Assembly: GCA_022705325.1 (NCBI GenBank)
Contig: JAKJER010000023.1
Coordinates: forward strand, 1-64,000
Direction of reading: 5' to 3'
DNA from: Planctomycetota bacterium
GTDB lineage: Bacteria; Planctomycetota; Phycisphaerae; SM23-33
DNA: 64,000 nt
Below the pieces are notes generated by a model. The model was not told where the DNA came from, did no database searches, and was given only the letters and a program-made list of their open reading frames with translations. Positions 25,374 through 34,841 of this stretch are shown here, piece by piece (position 1 is the first letter of the stretch; every line of letters starts with the position of its first letter). A program made the position numbers and the translations under genes.

Positions 25374-28300
25374 ATGATGTCACGCTTCCTGAAAAGGCGA
25401 TGGACACTGCTATCCCTGTCGGCCCTGGTCCTGTTCGGGCTTGTCGCCACGCCGACGCAGGCGGCCACCACCTACGTGTGGAGCGGCGCGACCGACAGCG
25501 ATTTCTCCCTCGCCTCCAATTGGAGCGGGGGGAGTGTACCGGTCTCTGGCAACGCCCCAGCCATGGCGAACAACCGCATCACCGTTGGCGGCAGCGGCGT
25601 GACGCCCGTCAATCCCCTGATCTACGGTGACGCCCAGGGCCACACCATCTACAACTCCAATGACCGTGCTCTGTTCATTGCCTCGGGCCTGCCCGGACAG
25701 ATGTCCATTGCCGGAGGCATCTTTGAGAGCCAAGCCACCATCCCCGACGGGCTGTCCAACAATGCGGCTGGCTCGCTGAGCATTGACGGCGGCAGCTACG
25801 TCAACACGAACGGAAGCGGCGCCAAGACGTTCCTGATGGTATGGGGAGGCTCCAGCGGCAACGGTACTGTGACCATCAACAGCGGCAGCTTCGCGGTTGA
25901 CACCCTCAGGTGGGGTGACACCACCGGCAGCTCGGGCACGGGAACGGTCTATCTCAATGGCGGGACGCTGTCTGTCAAGAACTTCGTGGATGGCGCCGCC
26001 GCTACGTCCAACGTCTATTTCAACGGCGGCGATCTGGTCGCCCTCGGTTCGAGCGCCTCGTTCATGCCTTCCAACATGAACAACGTCTACGTGTCCGACG
26101 GCGGGGCCCGGATTAACACCGCCGGGTTCGATGTGACGGCGGCCATGGACCTTCAGCACGATCCGGCCGGTGCGGCCACCGACGGCGGGCTGACCAAGCT
26201 CGGCGACGGCACGCTGACGATGACGGCCGACTGCACGTATAACGGCGGGACGGTCATCAGCGGCGGGACGCTTCAGATCGGCAGCGGCGGGGGAACCGGC
26301 GCGCCGGGCGCGGGCGCCATCGTCAACAACAGCTCGCTCGTCGTCAACCGCAGCGGCAGCCTCACGATCGCCAACGACATCAGCGGCAGCGGCTCGCTCA
26401 CCAAGCAGGGCAGCGGGACGCTGATCTTGAGCGGCGCGAACAGCTTCGACGGGGCCACCACCGTCAGCACCGGGGTGCTGAACGTGCAGTCGAATACCGC
26501 CCTGGGCTCGACGACCGGGCAGACGACGGTGGCATCCGGGGCGCGGGTGGAACTCCAGGGCGGCGTGACGGTGACCGGCGAGAGCGTCGCGATCAACGGG
26601 ACGGGCGGCAACAACTTCGGCTCGCTCCAGTCCGCCAACGGAGACAACGTCTGGGCCGGTCCCGTCATCCTCAACGGCGGCAGCGATACTCGCGTCGGGG
26701 CCAGCGAAGGCACGCTGACCATTTCGGGCGTCATCCAGGATGGCGCGACCAACCGCATCCGTATCCGCAACAACAACGGCACGACCATCTTCAGCGGGGC
26801 CAACACCTACACCGGGCGGACCGACGTGCTGGTGGGGACCTTGAAACTCGACGGCGGCGACGACCGCCTGCCGGCGGGCACCGAACTGCACGTGGGCGTC
26901 AACGGGACCGGCGGCCTGGCCGGCACGCTCGACCTCAACGGATGGAACCAGACCGTGAGCGGGCTGGTGTGCGACGGCTTGGTCTCCAGCAGCGTCACCA
27001 ACAACGGGGCCGCGCCCAGCACCTTCACGGTCAACAACGCAAGCGGCTTCACGTACAGCGGCAAGCTGACCAGCGGGACGGGCACGCTCAACGTCGTCAA
27101 GAGCGGCGCGGGCGACCTGGCCCTCTCGGGCAACAACAGCGGGCTGACCGGCTCGGTTACCGTCAGCGACGGGCGGATCCTCTTTGCTTCCGAGAACTCC
27201 GGCAGCGCCCAGGCCGCCTGGGACCTCGGGACCTCCGAATGCCTCTTCAACACCGACGTCGGCGGCACGGGCAAGACGGTCCAACTCGGCTCGCTGACCG
27301 GAGTGGGCGGGTCCATCCTGCGAAACGGCGGCAACGGTTCGGGCACCACGACCTTCCAGGTCGGGGCCCTGGGCGCCAGCACGACCTTTGCGGGCGCCAT
27401 TCGCGATTTCGACTCCAACACAACCGCCGCGCTGACCAAGGTGGGCGCCGGAACGCTGACCCTCACCGGGGCCAACAACTACAGCGGCGCGACCACCGTC
27501 AGCGCCGGCGTGCTGAACATCCAGAATTCCTCCGCCCTGGGCTCGACGGCCGGGCCAACCAACGTCGCCGCCAGCGGGCTGCTTCAACTCCAGGGCGGCA
27601 TCGCCGTCGGCGCCGAAAAGCTCAACACTCACCGGCTGGAGAACGTCAGCGGCAACAACTCGTGGGCGGGCGACATCCAGGCCATCAACGGCGTGACCCT
27701 CGCGCTGGTCTCCATCGCTGGCAAGCTGACGATCACCGGAAATGTGAACGCCCAGAGCCCCGACGGCCAGGCCCACACGTTCTATCTGGACGGCTCGGGA
27801 GACGGCGAGATCAGCGGGCTGATCAGCAACCCCCTGAACATCAACAAGAACGGCTCCGGCCAGTGGACGCTCACCGGCGGGGTCGCCAACTACAGCGGGC
27901 TGACCACCATTGCCGGCGGCGCGCTGAGAGTCTCCGACGCCTCCACATTCGGCACGACGGGCGTCGGCACGGTCGTGAACGACGGCGCTCGGCTGGAGCT
28001 GGCCGGCGGGATCACGGTCTCGGGCGAACCCTTGACGATCGCCGGACAAGGCGGCAACTACGTCGGCGCTCTCCAGAGCGTCGCGGGCGACAACACCTGG
28101 GGCGGGCTCGTCACGCTGGGCAACAACAACACCCGCATCGGGGCGCAGGACGGCACGACGCTTCGGATCGGCGGCGTCATCGCCAGCGGGGCCAACGTCT
28201 ATGATCTGAACGTCCGCTGCGCCGACGGCCCCACGGGCGCAGTCGTCCTCTCGGGCGCCAATGCGTACCTGGGCAACACGAACGTCATTACCGGCAGACT

Positions 28301-29222
28301 GGTGCTGGACGGCGGAGACAACCGCCTGCCCACCACGGCCCGGATGATCCTGGGCAACGGGGCCGAAATCAGCACGGCCACCTTCGACCTCAACGGGTTC
28401 GACCAGACGGTGAACGGATTGCTCGGCCAGGGCACGTCGATGGCCCTGACGGTCACCAACAGCTCCGCGACGGCCTCCACGCTGGCGATTCAGTCGGGGG
28501 CCAACCTGGCCTACCGCGGCCTGATCAGCGGCAACCTGTCGCTGGTGAAGGACGGCGTCGGGACGCAGACGCTCAGCGGCAACAACACGTACACGGGCGA
28601 CACGACCGTTCTGGGCGGAACGCTGGCCCTGAGCGGGGCGTACGCCAACAACATCGCCTCCTCCCCCCGAATCGAACTCGCCGCGGGCGGCGTCCTCGAC
28701 GTGACGGGCCTGAACAGCGGGGAACTCGTCCTCGCGTCCAGCCAGACGTTGGCCGGCACGGGCACGGTCGTGGGCGGCCTGGTGGTGGGCGGGGCGGTCG
28801 CCCCGGGCCACTCGCCGGGCATCCTGAACGTGCAGGACGTTGCCTTCGCCAACGCCTCGACGCTTCAGATCGAGCTCAACGGCCCGGCCGTCGGCAGCGA
28901 ATACGACCGCCTGGCCTCCGGCGGGGCGGTCGACCTGGGCACAGGCTGGGCCACGCTCGATCTGCTGCTGGGCTTCGATCCGTCGTACGGGCAGACGTTC
29001 ACCATCGTGACCGCCGCCGAGGGCGTCAGCGGGTGGTTTGCCGGGCTGGAAGACGGCACGATCTTCCGCGCCGACTACCAGGGGCGCGACTACAGCTTCG
29101 GCATCCAGTACCTGGACAATGAGGTGGTTCTCCAGGCGGTGCCCGAGCCGTTGACGGGCCTGCTGCTGCTGGGCGGCCTGCCGGTTCTGGCCGGCCGGCT
29201 CCGCCGTCGCTGGCAGCGGTAA
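25374..29222 (+). CDS. PEP-CTERM protein with autotransporter-associated beta-strand repeats (third copy)
   Basis: A 1282-residue exported protein. ATG 25374 (MMSRFLKRRWT) is preceded by AAAGGAG; the signal peptide runs through VLFGLVATPTQAA. The N-terminal module TYVWSGATDSDFSLASNWSG is of the kind also found in the two paralogues at the left. From about residue 250 the protein is a long run of Gly/Thr/Asn-rich beta-helix repeats (LTKxGxGTLTLxGANxYxGATTVSxGVLN). A spacer domain follows at about 1170-1250. The C-terminus is VPEPLTG, hydrophobic helix, RLRRRW, a PEP-CTERM signal. Unlike the other two it has neither the conserved FVFDLAD N-terminus nor the SLSHYQG tail, so it belongs to a separate branch. 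Its gene ends in a strong terminator. Confidence 0.92.
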   Translation: MMSRFLKRRWTLLSLSALVLFGLVATPTQAATTYVWSGATDSDFSLASNWSGGSVPVSGNAPAMANNRITVGGSGVTPVNPLIYGDAQGHTIYNSNDRALFIASGLPGQMSIAGGIFESQATIPDGLSNNAAGSLSIDGGSYVNTNGSGAKTFLMVWGGSSGNGTVTINSGSFAVDTLRWGDTTGSSGTGTVYLNGGTLSVKNFVDGAAATSNVYFNGGDLVALGSSASFMPSNMNNVYVSDGGARINTAGFDVTAAMDLQHDPAGAATDGGLTKLGDGTLTMTADCTYNGGTVISGGTLQIGSGGGTGAPGAGAIVNNSSLVVNRSGSLTIANDISGSGSLTKQGSGTLILSGANSFDGATTVSTGVLNVQSNTALGSTTGQTTVASGARVELQGGVTVTGESVAINGTGGNNFGSLQSANGDNVWAGPVILNGGSDTRVGASEGTLTISGVIQDGATNRIRIRNNNGTTIFSGANTYTGRTDVLVGTLKLDGGDDRLPAGTELHVGVNGTGGLAGTLDLNGWNQTVSGLVCDGLVSSSVTNNGAAPSTFTVNNASGFTYSGKLTSGTGTLNVVKSGAGDLALSGNNSGLTGSVTVSDGRILFASENSGSAQAAWDLGTSECLFNTDVGGTGKTVQLGSLTGVGGSILRNGGNGSGTTTFQVGALGASTTFAGAIRDFDSNTTAALTKVGAGTLTLTGANNYSGATTVSAGVLNIQNSSALGSTAGPTNVAASGLLQLQGGIAVGAEKLNTHRLENVSGNNSWAGDIQAINGVTLALVSIAGKLTITGNVNAQSPDGQAHTFYLDGSGDGEISGLISNPLNINKNGSGQWTLTGGVANYSGLTTIAGGALRVSDASTFGTTGVGTVVNDGARLELAGGITVSGEPLTIAGQGGNYVGALQSVAGDNTWGGLVTLGNNNTRIGAQDGTTLRIGGVIASGANVYDLNVRCADGPTGAVVLSGANAYLGNTNVITGRLVLDGGDNRLPTTARMILGNGAEISTATFDLNGFDQTVNGLLGQGTSMALTVTNSSATASTLAIQSGANLAYRGLISGNLSLVKDGVGTQTLSGNNTYTGDTTVLGGTLALSGAYANNIASSPRIELAAGGVLDVTGLNSGELVLASSQTLAGTGTVVGGLVVGGAVAPGHSPGILNVQDVAFANASTLQIELNGPAVGSEYDRLASGGAVDLGTGWATLDLLLGFDPSYGQTFTIVTAAEGVSGWFAGLEDGTIFRADYQGRDYSFGIQYLDNEVVLQAVPEPLTGLLLLGGLPVLAGRLRRRWQR

Positions 29223-29250
29223 GCGGGTCATTCACGCACCACGAACACAG

Positions 29251-29281
29251 AAGCCCACCCCTGAGGGGTGGGCTTTTTCTT
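29251..29281 (+). terminator. Rho-independent terminator
   Basis: Perfect 10-bp stem AGCCCACCCC (29252-29261) with GGGGTGGGCT (29265-29274), a 3-base loop and the run TTTTTCTT. It closes the third PEP-CTERM gene. Confidence 0.9.
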
Positions 29282-29388
29282 GCGCAGGCTCTGGTCGCAC
29301 AGGTCCTGTATCTGCGGGATCTGCCACGAAATCGCTTTCCTTCGGGCTCGTTTTCGGGTAATCCTTGCTCCACTCAGGAGCATCAGTC

Positions 29389-30612
29389 ATGAAGGTTGTG
29401 ATCGCCCCGGACAAGTTCAAAGAGTGTTTGCCCGCCTCGGCGGTGGCGGAGGCCATGGCCCAGGGCGTGCTGGACGTCTGCCCGCAGGCGGTCATCGACC
29501 TGTGCCCGATGGCCGACGGGGGCGACGGAACGGTCGAGGCGATGGTGGCGGCCACGGGCGGGCAGATGGTGTCGGCCGACGTGTTCGACCCGCTGGGCAA
29601 GGAGATCCGGGCCCGCTTCGCGCTGCTGGGGGAAGGCGCCCAACCGGTGCTGCCGGGCGAGTTGGGGCTGGCGGCCGCCCTGACGGGCGGGGGCGAGGTA
29701 GCCGAGGGCGCGACGGCGGTGATCGAAATGGCGGCGGCCTCGGGGATGGCGTTGGTGCCGCCCGAGCGTCGCGATCCGACCCGGACGACGACCTTCGGGA
29801 CCGGGCAACTCATCCTGGCGGCGTTGGACGCGGGGGCGCGGCGGATCATCGTGGGGCTGGGCGGGTCGGCCACCGTGGACGGCGGCGCGGGCGCGGTGCA
29901 GGCCTTGGGCGTCACGTTCATCGGCGCCGACGGCCAGCCGTGCCGTTGCGGGCTGTCGGGCGGGCAGTTGACGGATATTCGCGACGCGGACCTCGGCGAT
30001 CTGGACCCGCGAGTCCGCCAGGCGTGTATCGAGGTCGCCTGCGACGTGACCAATCCGCTGATCGGCCCGCGGGGCGCTGCTGCGGTGTACGCCCCTCAGA
30101 AAGGGGCCACCCCCGAGATGGTGATCCAACTGGAGGCAGCCCTGACCCACTGGGCGGAACTGACCAGGCGAACGACGGGGGTGGATATCGCCGCCATGAG
30201 CGGGGCGGGCGCCGCCGGCGGATTGGGGGCTGGACTGGCGGCCTACGCGGGGGCCAGCCTCACCAGCGGCGTGCAGGTGGTGGCCAAGGCCGTTGGCCTG
30301 CGTCGTCGCCTGGCCGAGGCCGACCTGTGCATCACGGGCGAGGGCAAGCTGGACGACCAGAGCCTCTCGGGCAAAACGACCGTCGGCGTGGCCCGCATGG
30401 CCAAGGAGTACAAGCTGGGCGTGCTGTGCGTGGCCGGGCAGGCCCAGGGCCTGGAAAGCGACCTGTTCGTTCACGGGGCGCTGTCGGCCCTGTTCGACCG
30501 GATCCAGTCTCTGGTGGGCCAAGAGGTGACCGTCCCGCTGGCGATGCGTCGTGCGGGGGAGCTGATTCGCCTGCGGACGGCCCAGGCCCTGCGAGACTAC
30601 CTGGCGAGTTGA
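29389..30612 (+). CDS. Glycerate kinase (GarK/GlxK-like)
   Basis: A 407-residue glycerate 2-kinase of the GarK/GlxK type (D-glycerate + ATP to 2-phosphoglycerate). Signature segments: KVVIAPDKFKECLPASAVAEAM at the N-terminus, MADGGDGTVEAM (residues 45-56), LGGSATVDGGAGAVQALG, GVDIAAMSGAGAAGGLGAGL and the TGEGKLDDQSLSGKTTVGVA motif near residue 320. Cytoplasmic. ATG 29389 has AGGAG 8 bases upstream; an upstream in-frame start gives only 8 more residues without support. It stands alone between two terminator or promoter regions. The enzyme feeds glycerate, from sugar-acid or serine catabolism, into glycolysis. Confidence 0.95.
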   Translation: MKVVIAPDKFKECLPASAVAEAMAQGVLDVCPQAVIDLCPMADGGDGTVEAMVAATGGQMVSADVFDPLGKEIRARFALLGEGAQPVLPGELGLAAALTGGGEVAEGATAVIEMAAASGMALVPPERRDPTRTTTFGTGQLILAALDAGARRIIVGLGGSATVDGGAGAVQALGVTFIGADGQPCRCGLSGGQLTDIRDADLGDLDPRVRQACIEVACDVTNPLIGPRGAAAVYAPQKGATPEMVIQLEAALTHWAELTRRTTGVDIAAMSGAGAAGGLGAGLAAYAGASLTSGVQVVAKAVGLRRRLAEADLCITGEGKLDDQSLSGKTTVGVARMAKEYKLGVLCVAGQAQGLESDLFVHGALSALFDRIQSLVGQEVTVPLAMRRAGELIRLRTAQALRDYLAS

Positions 30613-30662
30613 GCGGCGGTCGCCCGGGCTGTCGTTTTCCTCGCCAAAGATTTCCTATTTAG

Positions 30663-30691
30663 TTGACACGTATCGGGCAAGAACGTAATCT
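30663..30691 (+). promoter_or_regulatory. Sigma70-like promoter of the HEAT-repeat gene
   Basis: TTGACA (30663-30668), 17-bp spacer, TAATCT (30686-30691). The predicted leader is about 95 bases and is GC-rich (GCGCGGCGCGGGCGC), ending in the GGAG ribosome site before the ATG at 30794. Confidence 0.6.
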
Positions 30692-30793
30692 GGTCGGCGT
30701 CTCCTCCCGCGCGGCGCGGGCGCTGGGAAGATCCCTCTCCGCGGCGCGCGTGACGGCCAGAGGTGGTGGTTCGTTAGCGACATTGGAGAAAGT

Positions 30794-33232
30794 ATGCTGA
30801 CACACAAAGTGCAATGGGTGACGGTGCTGCTGATGGTGTTGGGGCTTGTGATGGGCGCGGGTGTCCTGCGAGCACAAGATGCAGCCGCCCCGGCTGCTGA
30901 ACCGGCCGCCCCCGCGGCTGAGCCCGCCGCCCCGGCTGCTGAACCAGCCGCCCCCGCGGCAGAGCCTGCTGCCCCCGCCGCCGAGCCTGCCGCTCCCGCC
31001 GCTCCCGCTGCACCCGCGGCTGAGCCCGCCGCCCCGGCTGCCGAGCCGGCCGCTCCCGCTGCACCGGCTGCCGAGCCGGCCGCTCCGGCCGCTCCCGCGG
31101 CTGAGCCCGCCGCCCCCGCGGCGGAACCCGGCGCGCCCGCTGCCGAGGCCAAGGTCGAAGGTGTCGACAAGAAGCTCGCCCGCCAGTGGGAAGACCTCCT
31201 CCACTACATCAAGATCGCGCAGATTGACGCGGCCAAGGCGGCTGCGGCGACCTTCACCGACGGCTCGGTCCAGCCCAAAGACATCTACCAGCTTTCCGAG
31301 GAATATCCCGAGTCCCGCAGCGTCATCTCGCGCGGGCAGCAGCTCGAGGGCATGAAGGAGATCTGCGAGAAACTGCACGGGCTGATCGAGGACGGCTATC
31401 AGGTCGTCCGCTCCGACCCCAAGGTCATCGCGGCCACCATCGAGATGCTCGGCGGGAGCCTGAGAGGATACGAGTTGGCCGTTCGCCGCCTCAAGCAGAG
31501 CGGCGAGTTCGCCATGCCCCAGCTCGTCCAGAAGCTGGCCTCCAACGAGACGCCCGAACTGGTCAAGGTTCGCATCATCACCGCGCTGCCCCACCTGGGC
31601 AACGAGGTCGTCCGGGCCATGTCCATGGCCCTCCAGGTCGAGAAGCCCGACGTTCAGGAAATCCTCTGCAACACCCTCGGGCGGATCGGCTACGTTCACT
31701 GCGCTCCGCAGCTCAAGGAACTGGCCGAGACCAAGGGCGTGCTGCCCCGCGTCAAGAACGCCGCCCTGCTGGCCCTGGAGACCGTCGCCGGGCCCGCCGC
31801 GCTCACCAAGAGCGTCGCCGAACTGTACTACGACATGGCCCTGAAGTACTACTACCAGGACGACTCGGTCCGGCCCGACCCCCGCTACGCCGCCGCCAAC
31901 GTCTGGTACTGGCAGCCCAACCTCGGCCTGAGCTACAAGAGCGTGCCCCGCCAGATCTTCTGCGACATCTACGCCATGCGGTGCAGCCGGATGGCCCTCA
32001 AGCATGACGAGAAGTTCTACCCGGCCGTCTCGCTGTGGCTGTCGGCCTACCTGAGCAAGGAAGCCGACATGCCCCAGGGCGCGACCGACCCGACCCGCGG
32101 CGCGGAGCAGCCCGAGGCCCGTTACTACGCCCTGGCCAGTTCGGCCGGCTATCTCCAGCAGGTCCTGGCCCGCGCCCTGAAGGACGACAACATCCCCGTC
32201 GCCCTGGGCGCCATCAATGCCCTGACCGAGACCACCGGCGCCGACAACCTCGTTCGCCCGTCCGCCGACGGCACCATGCCGCTGGTCGAGGCCTTGAGCT
32301 ATCCCAACCGGCGCGTCCGCTTCCTGGCCGCCGTCTCCCTGGCCGGTGCCCTGCCGGCGGATCGATTCGCCGGCTACGAGCTGGTCATGCACGTGCTCAA
32401 CGAGGCCCTGCGCCAGTCGGGCAAGAAGACCGCCGTCGTCATCGCCACCGAGCCCGAGACCCGCAATTCCCTCAAGCAGGCCGTCCGCGACGCGGGCTTC
32501 GACGTCATCGAAGACTCCGACCCCGTCAAGGCCATCACCGCCTGCCGCACCGTGGGCAACATCGACGCCTTCGTCCTGTGCGGCAAGCCCGACCCGATCC
32601 AGACGATCGGCCTGATCCGGGCCGACCCGCTGCTGGCCAACCTGCCCGTGCTGGTCCAGGCCCGAACCGAGCCGCTCAAGGCCCTGGCCTCCGCCGACAA
32701 GCGCGTCATCCTGATCGACCCCCTGGCCACCGAGGCCGACGTGTCCAAGGCTGTCACCGCCGCCGCGGTCCAGGCCCAGCCCCTGCCCGAGAAGGACGCC
32801 ATCGACTGGGCCGTCCGGGCCGCCAAGACCATCCGGATCGTCGCCCTGGCCAAGTCCGCCGTCTTCGACGCCCAGCGGGCGATGGCCTCCCTGATCGCCG
32901 ATCTCGGCCACGCCAACGCCGACGTGCAGATCGCCTCGGCCCAGGCGCTGGCCATCCTCAATTGCCCCGACGCGCAGCAGGCTCTGGTCGCGCTGGCCAT
33001 CAAGGCCGACGTGCCCGAGAACGTCCGCGTCGCGGCCTTCGACTCGGCCACCGAGTCCGTCCGCCGCTACGGGCGACTGGTCACCGAGCCCCAGGCCCAG
33101 TCGGTCCTGGGCGTGGTCATGGGCAAGGGCTCGCCCGCCCTGCTCAACTCGGCCGCCCGATTCCTGGGCAGCATGAACCTGCCCAGCCAGCAGATCAAGC
33201 CCCTCATCCTCAAGACCGAGGGTATGGACTAG
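30794..33232 (+). CDS. Exported HEAT-repeat protein with Ala/Pro/Glu linker and receiver-like insert
   Basis: An 812-residue protein. Residues 1-27 form a signal peptide or N-terminal anchor (VTVLLMVLGLVMGAGVLRAQ). Residues about 29-118 are a low-complexity run of AAEPAAP units, a likely spacer through the periplasm. Residues about 120-540 are helical HEAT-like repeats (IEMLGG, EILCNTLGRIGY, VKNAALLALETVAG). At about 543-660 there is a receiver-like fold: KTAVVIATEPETRNSLKQAVRDAGFDVIEDSDPVKAI, then DAFVLCGKP where a phosphoacceptor region is expected, and RVILIDPLATEADV near the end. The acidic pocket is not intact (EPE in place of DD), so it is probably not phosphorylated. HEAT repeats resume at 680-812. 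Likely an exported scaffold; partner unknown. Confidence 0.85.
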   Translation: MLTHKVQWVTVLLMVLGLVMGAGVLRAQDAAAPAAEPAAPAAEPAAPAAEPAAPAAEPAAPAAEPAAPAAPAAPAAEPAAPAAEPAAPAAPAAEPAAPAAPAAEPAAPAAEPGAPAAEAKVEGVDKKLARQWEDLLHYIKIAQIDAAKAAAATFTDGSVQPKDIYQLSEEYPESRSVISRGQQLEGMKEICEKLHGLIEDGYQVVRSDPKVIAATIEMLGGSLRGYELAVRRLKQSGEFAMPQLVQKLASNETPELVKVRIITALPHLGNEVVRAMSMALQVEKPDVQEILCNTLGRIGYVHCAPQLKELAETKGVLPRVKNAALLALETVAGPAALTKSVAELYYDMALKYYYQDDSVRPDPRYAAANVWYWQPNLGLSYKSVPRQIFCDIYAMRCSRMALKHDEKFYPAVSLWLSAYLSKEADMPQGATDPTRGAEQPEARYYALASSAGYLQQVLARALKDDNIPVALGAINALTETTGADNLVRPSADGTMPLVEALSYPNRRVRFLAAVSLAGALPADRFAGYELVMHVLNEALRQSGKKTAVVIATEPETRNSLKQAVRDAGFDVIEDSDPVKAITACRTVGNIDAFVLCGKPDPIQTIGLIRADPLLANLPVLVQARTEPLKALASADKRVILIDPLATEADVSKAVTAAAVQAQPLPEKDAIDWAVRAAKTIRIVALAKSAVFDAQRAMASLIADLGHANADVQIASAQALAILNCPDAQQALVALAIKADVPENVRVAAFDSATESVRRYGRLVTEPQAQSVLGVVMGKGSPALLNSAARFLGSMNLPSQQIKPLILKTEGMD
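30885..31150 (+). repeat. In-frame Ala/Pro/Glu repeat tract
   Basis: Imperfect tandem units encoding AAEPAAP and APAAP fill this stretch inside the HEAT gene (21-nt and 12-15-nt units with scattered synonymous changes). The pattern fits repeat expansion by slippage with selection on the protein sequence. Confidence 0.8.
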
Positions 33233-33269
33233 TACCTTGCCCTGCCCCGGCAGGCAGGCTGCAGGCAGG

Positions 33270-33300
33270 TTGCGGATTGCGAAATTTGGATTGCGGATTG
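33270..33300. repeat. Dispersed intergenic repeat (TTGCGGATTG family), copy 1
   Basis: Holds TTGCGGATTG twice (33270-33279 and 33291-33300) next to a CAGGCAGG-rich stretch. Related sequence occurs at 45799-45846 and 61226-61270, in both cases intergenic. Confidence 0.45.
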
Positions 33301-33304
33301 ACGG

Positions 33305-33338
33305 GGCGGCCGAGACACTCTCTCGGCCGCCGCTTTTT
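33305..33338 (+). terminator. Rho-independent terminator after the HEAT gene
   Basis: Perfect 11-bp stem GGCGGCCGAGA (33305-33315) with TCTCGGCCGCC (33321-33331), loop CACTC, then GCTTTTT. It ends just before the ribosome site of the next gene (ATG 33355), so that gene needs its own promoter or reads through. Confidence 0.85.
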
Positions 33339-33354
33339 ATGAAGGAGAACGAGC

Positions 33355-34773
33355 ATGGCCCGCACGCTGCCCCGTCGCCGATTCCTCCAGAGCGTCTCCG
33401 CTGCCGCCGTCGCCGCCCCGCTGGGCGCCGCCGCGGCCCAGCAGGCCTCGCCGCCCGCCTCGCCCGCCGTGGTCGCCGAGCCGCCCCGCCAGACGCCCGT
33501 CGCCTGGGATGGCGACGTGTGCGTGGTGGGGGGGAGTTGCACCGGCGTGTCGGCGGCGGTGTCGGCCGCCCGGATGGGCGCCAAGGTCGCCATTGTCGAA
33601 CTCAACGGTTTCTTCGGCGGGGTGGCCACCGCGGGCCTGGTGAGCATGTGGCACTCGCTCAAGGACCGCCCCAACAAGAAGGACATCATCGCCGGCACGA
33701 CGCTGGAGATCCTCGAGCGCCTGCGCAAGCGCGAAGGCGTCCGCGGCGGGGGCAACAATACCGCCATCCACACCGAGCTGCTCAAGCTCGAACTGGACAA
33801 GATGATCGTCCAGGCCGGCGTCCGTCCCTTCCTGCACGCGATGATGACGGCGGCCGTCGTTGAAGACGGGCGCGTGACGGCCGTCATCATCGAGGACAAG
33901 TCCGGGCGGCGGGCCATCCGCGCCCGCGTCTTCGTGGACGCCACCGGCGACGCCGACCTGATCGCCCGCGCGGGACTGGAGCACTACCGGCGCGAGGTCA
34001 TCCAGCCGCCGACGATGTGCTGCATCCTCCGCGGGATCAACGGCCTGAAGAAACGCCACAAGGGCTTCAACGTGCACCAGGCGATCTTCGACAAGAAGTA
34101 CAACCAGGCGATCGAGAAGGGGTTCTCGTGGTCGGCGCCGGTTCCGGGCGACTGCGGCTGCCCGGACGATGCCGGGGTGGTCGGTCCGGACGACCTGACG
34201 ATGCTGGCCGGCACGCGGGTGTTCGGCGCCGACTGCAGCGACGCCGACCAGCTCACCCGGGCGGAGTTGGAGGGGCGCCGCCAGGTGGACCACGTGTGCG
34301 AGCTGCTGCGCGAGCACTTCATGGGGGGCAAGGGCCTGCCGCTGGTGGCCCTGCCGGCCCGCATCGGCGTGCGCGAGACGCGACACGCCCGCTGCCTGCA
34401 CTGCCTGACCGCCGACGAGCTTGTCGCCGGCAAGCGCTTCGACGACGCCATCGCAAACGGCACCTACCGCATCGACGTGCACAACGCCAAGGGCGCGGGC
34501 GTCAAGTTCCGCGACATCCAGGCCGACTTCTACCAGATCCCCTACAAGTCGCTCGTCCCCAAGGCGTCGAAGAACGTGCTGGTGGCCGGGCGGTCGCTGG
34601 ACGCCGACGAGCAGGCCTTCGGGGCCGTCCGCGTCATGGTCAACTGCAACCAGATGGGCCAGGCCGCCGGGGTGGCGGCCGCGTTGGCGCTGGAGGGCGG
34701 GGCGAATGTGGCCGGCGTCGAGGCCGCCAAACTGCGGGCCGCCCTGGCCAGGCAGGGAGCAATTGTGCTGTAA
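33355..34773 (+). CDS. FAD-dependent oxidoreductase with Tat signal
   Basis: A 472-residue exported flavoprotein. Residues 1-31 are a Tat signal (RRRFLQSVSAAAVAAPLGAAAA). Residues 52-85 hold the dinucleotide-binding fold DVCVVGGSCTGVSAAVSAARMGAKVAIVE; the first Gly run is GGSCTG instead of the usual GxGxxG. The middle and C-terminal parts match the FAD_oxidored-type family of unknown substrates: VFVDATGDADLIARAG (the second FAD contact) and a C-terminal DEQAFGAVRVMVNCNQMGQAAGVAAAL. ATG 33355 follows GGAG with normal spacing. Similar genes occur beside sulfatases and glycoside hydrolases in planctomycetes; the substrate is probably a sugar. Confidence 0.88.
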   Translation: MARTLPRRRFLQSVSAAAVAAPLGAAAAQQASPPASPAVVAEPPRQTPVAWDGDVCVVGGSCTGVSAAVSAARMGAKVAIVELNGFFGGVATAGLVSMWHSLKDRPNKKDIIAGTTLEILERLRKREGVRGGGNNTAIHTELLKLELDKMIVQAGVRPFLHAMMTAAVVEDGRVTAVIIEDKSGRRAIRARVFVDATGDADLIARAGLEHYRREVIQPPTMCCILRGINGLKKRHKGFNVHQAIFDKKYNQAIEKGFSWSAPVPGDCGCPDDAGVVGPDDLTMLAGTRVFGADCSDADQLTRAELEGRRQVDHVCELLREHFMGGKGLPLVALPARIGVRETRHARCLHCLTADELVAGKRFDDAIANGTYRIDVHNAKGAGVKFRDIQADFYQIPYKSLVPKASKNVLVAGRSLDADEQAFGAVRVMVNCNQMGQAAGVAAALALEGGANVAGVEAAKLRAALARQGAIVL

Positions 34774-34841
34774 CGCTTGCCCGACCGGTCGCTCATATCC
34801 TACGTTTCTGGCGAGCCGCCTTTTTTACGGAGGAGACCGGC

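Noticed and set aside
25410..29231. Minus-strand frame of about 1270 codons opposite the third PEP-CTERM gene
   Set aside because: Same reason: antisense to Gly/Thr-rich repeats, while the plus-strand gene has promoter, ribosome site, signal peptide and terminator.
30698..30793. Possible riboswitch in the leader of the HEAT gene
   Set aside because: GC-rich and foldable, but no conserved riboswitch core or terminator/antiterminator pair is seen.
30885..31150. Short repeats resembling a CRISPR array
   Set aside because: The repeats are in frame, code for AAEPAAP units and have no spacers of constant length.
30659..32911. Minus-strand frame of 750 codons opposite the HEAT gene
   Set aside because: Antisense shadow; the plus-strand gene has the signal peptide and matching promoter and terminator.
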